Source: Cordilura impudica
Taxonomy: Eukaryota > Arthropoda > Insecta > Diptera > Scathophagidae
DNA: 64,000 bases
Direction of reading: 5' to 3'
Assembly: GCA_963682025.1 (NCBI GenBank)
Contig: OY821519.1
Location: forward strand, 191,589,867-191,653,866
Notes under the pieces: model-generated
Told to the model about the DNA's origin: nothing
What the model saw: only the letters and a program-made list of their open reading frames with translations
The model's database searches: none
Shown: piece by piece, positions 59,237 through 64,000 of the stretch
Position numbering within the stretch: the first letter of the stretch is position 1
Layout of the letters: each line of letters opens with the position of its first letter
Made by a program: the position numbers and the translations under genes

Positions 59237-59579
59237 ACCTAAAAAAAGTTTTTTTTTTTTAATTTATAAGAAAAATGACTTTTCCGCCACCTTGTGGCTA
59301 CTTTTTGCTACAATTGCAGAATCAAAAAATAGACAAATTCAAAGCCTTTCAAAAGAGATATCCGCGATGAAATTCTGATGAAAAATAAGGAATCTAGACG
59401 CAAAAGTAATTAATAGTACTAGCAGATTCCAGCGCTCGAAATTCGCATGCAATTTCTTGGCAGCTTTATTTTTCAACTTAGCCAATTCACAAACCAACAC
59501 CTTTATGGTTTAATATTACTACGAATGAAGATAACAAACTCATTAACAAACACAATGACAAATATAATAAAACACACGT
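59237..59579. other. No recognisable gene; shares a repeat with 53.76 kb
   Basis: Contains 'ccagcgctcgaaattcgcat' (59429-59448) and 'agccaattcacaaaccaaca' (59480-59499), which match 'ccagcacttgaaattcgagt' (53763-53782) and 'agcaattcacaactcaac' (53911-53930). Confidence 0.5.
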
Positions 59580-59631
59580 CAATAGACCAAAACTCTTTAG
59601 AAAAATATTATAACAAGCTTGCGAACATAAG

Positions 59632-59905
59632 CCTTAAGCTTTAAAAAGATTTGAGAAACTATTGAAAAACGCTTTAGATTTATTGTAGAATAATCAAAAA
59701 GGAACCCTCGTGATAATATTACTGAAATAATAATTTAATAAGCTTATATTCTCAATTATAGAAATAGCTTATCAAAATAATATTTTATTAAACTAAATGA
59801 AAATAAGCTTATACCTACAATTGTAGAATTAGCTTATGCTAGCAATTGTAGAATAAGCTTATACCTCCAATTGTAGAATTAGCTTATGCTTGTAAATATA
59901 AAAAC
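59632..59905. repeat. Subterminal repeats, left end of CMC-like element
   Basis: Alternating 'aagcttatacctacaattgt', 'agaattagcttatgct', 'gaataagcttatacctcc', 'agaattagcttatgcttg' (59740-59892): inverted and direct copies of AAGCTTAT spaced by CAATTGTAG. Likely transposase or accessory-protein binding array (inference). Confidence 0.7.
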
Positions 59906-60211
59906 ACATTTTATAGAATTTTTTATTGATTAATTTTTATTTAATTAAAATTAAAAATACAGCTCCTGTTTGGTCATTATAGATAGTTAAGTAGGATAAG
60001 TAGTTTTAACAAAAAAAAAATAATCAAATAGGTTTTTCTAAATTTTTACCTTCAACAAAAGTTTATTAATTAAGCAGAAAAAGACCGAACTCATGAACTC
60101 TTTAAAAGGTAGATTAAATTAAGTAAAAATTAAAATGTTATAAAAGTTAATAAAAAATGAATTAAATTGAATTGAAATAAAGAAGTCAGGTAAAATTAGT
60201 TATGTGTTTCT

Positions 60212-61039
60212 TTATTTTGTTTTGTAGTTCTGGCGTAATTTTTGCCGGGACTTAGCGAACTGGAAAAACGTTTTTGTGCTTCTAATATAATCGTCTTCGT
60301 TTTGTCCAAACCCTATTGCTACATCTGTAAAATAATAAAATTTAATGTTTAGTAGGTTTATTATTATTGCTGTTTATTGTTTTCTTACTTCGAATAGCTT
60401 TCGCTGTACTGAGACTACGGACACTCTTTTTGTCCTCAGTACCCTTCCAACATAAATTTTGCGCCACATCATCTTTGAAAAGCTTCCGCCAACAATTTTT
60501 TACGAAATTCGGAGCTTTTGCCACTGAAGACAAATCTTTCTCCTAAAAAAATTAAGAAAAAACTTTATTAGCATTCATAGTTCATAAAAAAAAATAAAAG
60601 TAAAAAAAATTGGTACACTTACAAAGGTAGAATATGCCTCAACATCTTCTTCAATTTTTTTTTCAAATGCAAGGAAATCCTCCATATTTTCAAATGGACT
60701 GGTGGGAATAATTGTTTTTTTGGCCATAACTTTTTGTTCCTTTAGTTCCTTCAATTCATTTCTTAGGCAATGTATTTCATTAGTTAGCCTTAGGAACATC
60801 GGCTGGAGAGCAGATACCACTTGATTTGTTATTTCTAAATTATATTAAAAAAGTGTTAGTTTGATTATTAATTACTAAAATGTAACTATTTCCTTACCGG
60901 AAGATGTTGCCACGTCTGTAAATAAAACATTCTGCTGTTGGTTTATCGAATTGTTGAAGGAGGATTGCAATATGGTAAAGTTTTGTTTGGGTGTAGATGC
61001 CCGGAACATATTGTTGAAATCACCATTTTGTTCAGTCAT
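60212..61039 (-). CDS. DUF4806-like companion protein of the transposon, 206 aa in four exons
   Basis: Exons on minus: 61039-60898, 60834-60623, 60542-60389, 60324-60212. Every intron (63, 80 and 64 bp) is GT..AG with a pyrimidine-rich acceptor, and phases agree (1, 0, 1), giving an uninterrupted protein from 'MTEQNGDFNNMFRAS' to 'SRQKLRQNYKTK', stop TAA at 60214-60212 overlapping an AATAAA signal. Middle: a coiled-coil-like Glu/Lys/Leu helix ('RLTNEIHCLRNELKELKEQK'). C-terminal half: 'PFENMEDFLAFEKKIEED', 'KDLSSVAK', 'CWRKLFKDDVAQNLCWKGTE', 'FFQFAKSRQKL', the pattern I know as DUF4806, common in insect proteins and of unknown function. Its ATG overlaps the transposase stop (ATGACTGA), and an acceptor-like CTTTCTTTCCAG lies 10 bp before the ATG, so it may be reached by alternative splicing. 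Family assignment is from memory. Confidence 0.75.
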
Positions 61040-62914
61040 TATGAATAACTGGAAAGAAAGCGATCAAATTATTTTTATTGCGTAGGGCAAACATTTTGCT
61101 AACATCTTTTGTGCTATGCTTATAAGTTGTTTCAGAAACAGTAAGTTCTGCTGTTTGCCATATATTTAATAGTGAAAATTCTATTGGTAAGTGAAATATT
61201 GCATTTAAATTCATTACTATATTTCCATAAACATTTGTCATTCCTCGGTGATGAATAGATGATACTTGAAAAATTTCATTTCCAACTCTATAAAAGTTAT
61301 TTGGAGGTAAAGTTGACAAGTAAAAATTTCCTGTTTGAATAGAAGTGTTGGATATCCTTGCAATTTCATGCAGATTTTGGGAATTCGTAGTGTTTAAGCT
61401 TTGTTCTACTACTCGGTTGTATAACTGAACTGACACATTATCCTTCTTTTTAATGAGTCTCTTCAGCTTGCCTAACTTATTTTCGAATTTGAATGCGCTA
61501 AAAGTTTCCAATGATCCGTACAGCAAACAATCACTCGCAAGATGAGTTAGGCAATGAAAGTTATAAACTAGTAGCATTTCATTGTAGTGTATAGGTATTT
61601 TCATAACAAAATCTTTTAACAACGCATCAGCACATTTATTGTGTGTTTTGCATAGTTTTGTGTCGAGAATAATTCGTATCGCCAAACTTAGTTTCAAGAA
61701 ATGTGTATATATATCTTCATTTAAAATATCCTTCAATATAAAGGGTCCGGTATATAGAAGGAACTGGCGAAATTCGGTTGCTTTATACCGCTCAAACTCA
61801 TTGATATCTCTTGGTGGTCTACAAAATTCCGCCGGAATTTGTCCTTTTAAATGTAATAATTCGTCCTTAATTTTGGTTATTTTCGCTTTATCCAGAGAAA
61901 ATTGTTGTTTCCTTACTTTGATCCAAGCGTGTACCAAAGTTTTTACAACCCCAAGACAAACAACATGCATATAGTCCATTGGAAAAGAGTTTACCATGTC
62001 AATTGGCAATCTTTCTATAGTCATTGGGGATCCGATATTATGGTAACGTTTATTCTGTCGTGCTCTAAAATTTTCGTCTGTTCTCAAAGTATTATTTTCG
62101 AGTTTAAAAAAACGCGATTATTCTTATATTCGCCCATTTGTGTACACTTATGACAACAACTGTAACCAGTATGACCCTTAATTCCCATTATAAGTGCTCT
62201 TGCAGGCGCATCACATATTAACGCTCGGCAATTATCTTTATAAGTTTTGTTATTGTAAGTAAAATTTTCATCAATGACTTCACATAATTCATTTACAAAT
62301 GTGATTAGGAATTCATTCACATCTTTTGGTTTGCTTCTGCCACTATAAAATCCAACAGTATATACTGGGTTTGTACCATTTACGTTTATTAATATAGGCC
62401 ATATTTGAGCTAGGGAACTTTTGACTACAGGCAAGCCATCAACGTTTATATTTAAATCTATCGAATCACTTTCGTATGCAGAAGAGAGAAAAAAATCAGT
62501 CAAAGATTCCTTTAGTCCGTAGTGCACATATTCGCCACCTTCAATTAAACTTAAGGGAGCATCCCGAGGTGTTTGTTTCAATGTTCTGCCGTCTTTTGGT
62601 AATGAAGGAACTATTTTTTTTAAAATTACCAATAGCTCATCCAAAGCGGAACGAGTTATAGTATGTTTAACAGCCCACTTAGCAAGCTCTTCCCTTATGT
62701 TGTAAACTTGTGTGCATTCGTTTGACAAACCACAATCTTCTAAATCTGAATCATGTATTCCAGCTCCTATGTCTCTTGGATCATTGGCAGTAAAATCGCT
62801 GGGTAAAAAACTATCCCTAGAATGTTCTATTTTTTGCTTTTTTTGTTTTTTTAAAAGAAGCTCAACTACTTCTTTTGCTTCGTTTCTTATGCCTTTTTTT
62901 ATTAAATTTGGCAT
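61032..62914 (-). CDS. CMC-type (EnSpm/CACTA-like) transposase, about 627 codons, one 1-base frameshift
   Basis: Frame 1: 62914-62084; frame 2: through 61032. They join at a run of seven T on the coding strand (62112-62106); the frame would be continuous with eight, giving 'NRVFF' then 'LENNTLRTDENFRARQ'. Motifs: D in 'LNINVDGLPVVKSS' (about 62455), 'VGFYSGRSKPKD', second D in 'LICDAPARALIMGIKGH', C2C knuckle 'CCHKC', His in 'FPMDYMHVVCLG', and a candidate E in 'YKATEFRQFLLYTGP'. The D-D-E with a C2C insertion and DYMH block is the CMC pattern (established for the superfamily). The ATG at 62912-62914 follows an AT-rich leader. The N-terminus is Lys-rich. The single break may be a true mutation or a homopolymer sequencing error; everything else is open. 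Confidence 0.78.
61049..61061 (-). other. Possible splice acceptor inside the transposase 3' end
   Basis: Coding strand GCTTTCTTTCCAG, ending 10 bp before the ATG of the DUF4806-like gene and within the last codons of the transposase ('AFFPVIHND'). A good acceptor by sequence; whether it is used is unknown. Confidence 0.5.
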
Positions 62915-63099
62915 GTTTTATTTTATTATTGAAGTTTTGTACTCACTTTTTCACAATTTCTTTTTTCACTTTTATTTTTAAATATTTATATCGCACTCAC
63001 TTGAAGCAAAATTTGACAATGACAATCAAATGACAATGCACACTTGAGAAATTTTTAAGATTTTTAAAAATTGTTATCCTTTTACAAGTATGTTTAAAA

Positions 63100-63375
63100 A
63101 AATATTAAGAAGGAGAATAGTTTTTCAAACAAGATTGAGAAACTCTTAATATTTTTACAATTAGTAAGCTTTTTATATATTATGTTTAAAAACATATTGT
63201 GAAGGATAATTATTTCTCAAACATGATTAAAAAATACTTTAGTAATTTTTTTAAAATAAGCTTATTCTATACTATGTTTAAAAACATATTGTGAAGGATA
63301 ATAGTTTCTCAAACGTGATTTAAAAACACTTTAGCAATTTTTTTAGAAAAAGCTTATTCTAAAGAACAATTATAC
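63100..63375. repeat. Subterminal tandem repeats, right end of CMC-like element
   Basis: A unit of about 95 bp is repeated nearly three times: 'tatgtttaaaaacatattgt', 'gaaggataat', 'tttctcaaac.tgatt', 'actttag.aattttttt', 'aagcttattct'. The best two copies begin at 63180 and 63273. Confidence 0.75.
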
Positions 63376-63399
63376 TTTACTTATTTTTTGGTCTATTGG

Positions 63400-64000
63400 G
63401 ACATAGCATATGCGTAATTTTATGTATGTGTTAGTAACAATTTTAAATGCAATTTACTCAAAATAAAGAAAAAAATTAAAAAATCTGAAAATCTGCAAAA
63501 CGACTAAAAAGAAATACCTTTCAAATAATATACGTTTGGTCAAAATCTGGGTAAATCGGTAGAACAAACCAAGAAATGGCCTAGCCTATTAATATTATAG
63601 ATACCGAATCTGTTTTTCTTTATAACCAAGTTTATTAATATCAAACGACTTTATTCAACGTTATTCAATTTTATATATATGTATGTGCAGTGCATTTCGA
63701 AAAATAGTCACTGTTAAAAAAATTAAGATTAAATATAAAATTTTTTTAGTTAAAAAAATCATTTATAATTTTCTTGAACACATGACGATCCGAAGCCACT
63801 ATTGACTCGCTACTACTCACGTTTAATGCGGCTCATTCAGGTGAAGAAACGAAAAATGCCACAAATATGTTCGCTTGCTTTTTTATATGGCACAAAAACA
63901 GCTGAAGAGTTTTGCTTGAAAATTTGCACACTGGTCAAGAACTTCAATACCTAAAATTTCTCCGTATCCTACAAAGCAATGCTTAGTTTCTGAGATATGC
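63400..64000. other. No recognisable gene at the window end
   Basis: AT-rich sequence outside the CMC-like element; no frame or repeat identified. Confidence 0.45.

Larger units (their letters stand above)
59580..63399 (-). mobile_element. CMC/CACTA-like DNA transposon with two genes
   Basis: About 3.8 kb. Candidate inverted ends CAATAGACCAAAA (59580-59592) and its inverse ending at 63398. Both flanks carry subterminal repeats based on AAGCTTAT/ATAAGCTTAT. Minus-strand genes: transposase (62914-61032) and a spliced DUF4806-like gene (61039-60212) that starts inside the last codons of the transposase. Subterminal arrays plus a transposase and a second DNA-binding-type protein recall the CACTA plan (TnpD and TnpA), but the ends do not begin CACTA and the target duplication was not resolved. 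Confidence 0.6.

Noticed and set aside
61639..62981. Four plus frames of 61-111 codons
   Set aside because: Antisense shadows of the CMC-type transposase.

Overview
The window is AT-rich animal DNA from a fly (Diptera, probably a calyptrate or related brachyceran). The evidence is a copia element with the Drosophila-type primer-binding site GGTTATGGGCCCAG, fly-type repeats carrying GTCY (GTCC/GTCT) microsatellites, and the transposon mix seen (hAT, piggyBac, Transib, mariner-like, CACTA-like, jockey/CR1-type non-LTR elements). I found no complete host gene, tRNA, rRNA or CRISPR array. Almost everything interpretable is mobile DNA in several nested generations.

Layout. 1-2.4 kb: 3' end of a non-LTR retrotransposon with an open RT, then an antisense RTE-like relic. 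5-10.3 kb: two hAT transposons, one nearly readable and one decayed. 10.5-12.2 kb: two head-to-tail copies of the dominant repeat, called family A here (about 0.8 kb; inverted subterminal repeats, a GTCC tract and a 3' palindrome followed by TTACTTGTT). This is the architecture of non-autonomous Helentron/DINE-1-type elements. Family A recurs at least 15 times in both orientations. 12.2-14 kb: a small foldback MITE and a 905-bp element with CAGGCGC ends. 19.1-23.8 kb: a family A copy split by a young copia insertion with 204-bp LTRs, a 5-bp target duplication and a deleted reverse-transcriptase core. 28.6-30.8 kb: an RNase H-bearing non-LTR relic and a mariner-like transposase relic. 33.7-37.6 kb: a Transib (RAG1-like) relic with a predicted intron that holds a tandem duplication of a family A copy. 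39-48.6 kb: a duplicated block with nested insertions. 48.9-50.4 kb: a second Transib relic. 52.3-55 kb: a 2.7-kb foldback element. 55.2-59.2 kb: a dead piggyBac that split an exon-like reading frame at a TTAA.

59.6-63.4 kb, minus strand: the best preserved unit, a CMC/CACTA-like transposon. It has a transposase broken only by a one-base homopolymer shift and, overlapping its stop codon, a four-exon gene whose splice phases all agree and which encodes a 206-aa DUF4806-like protein. This transposase plus companion protein is the strongest candidate for a functional two-gene system in the window.
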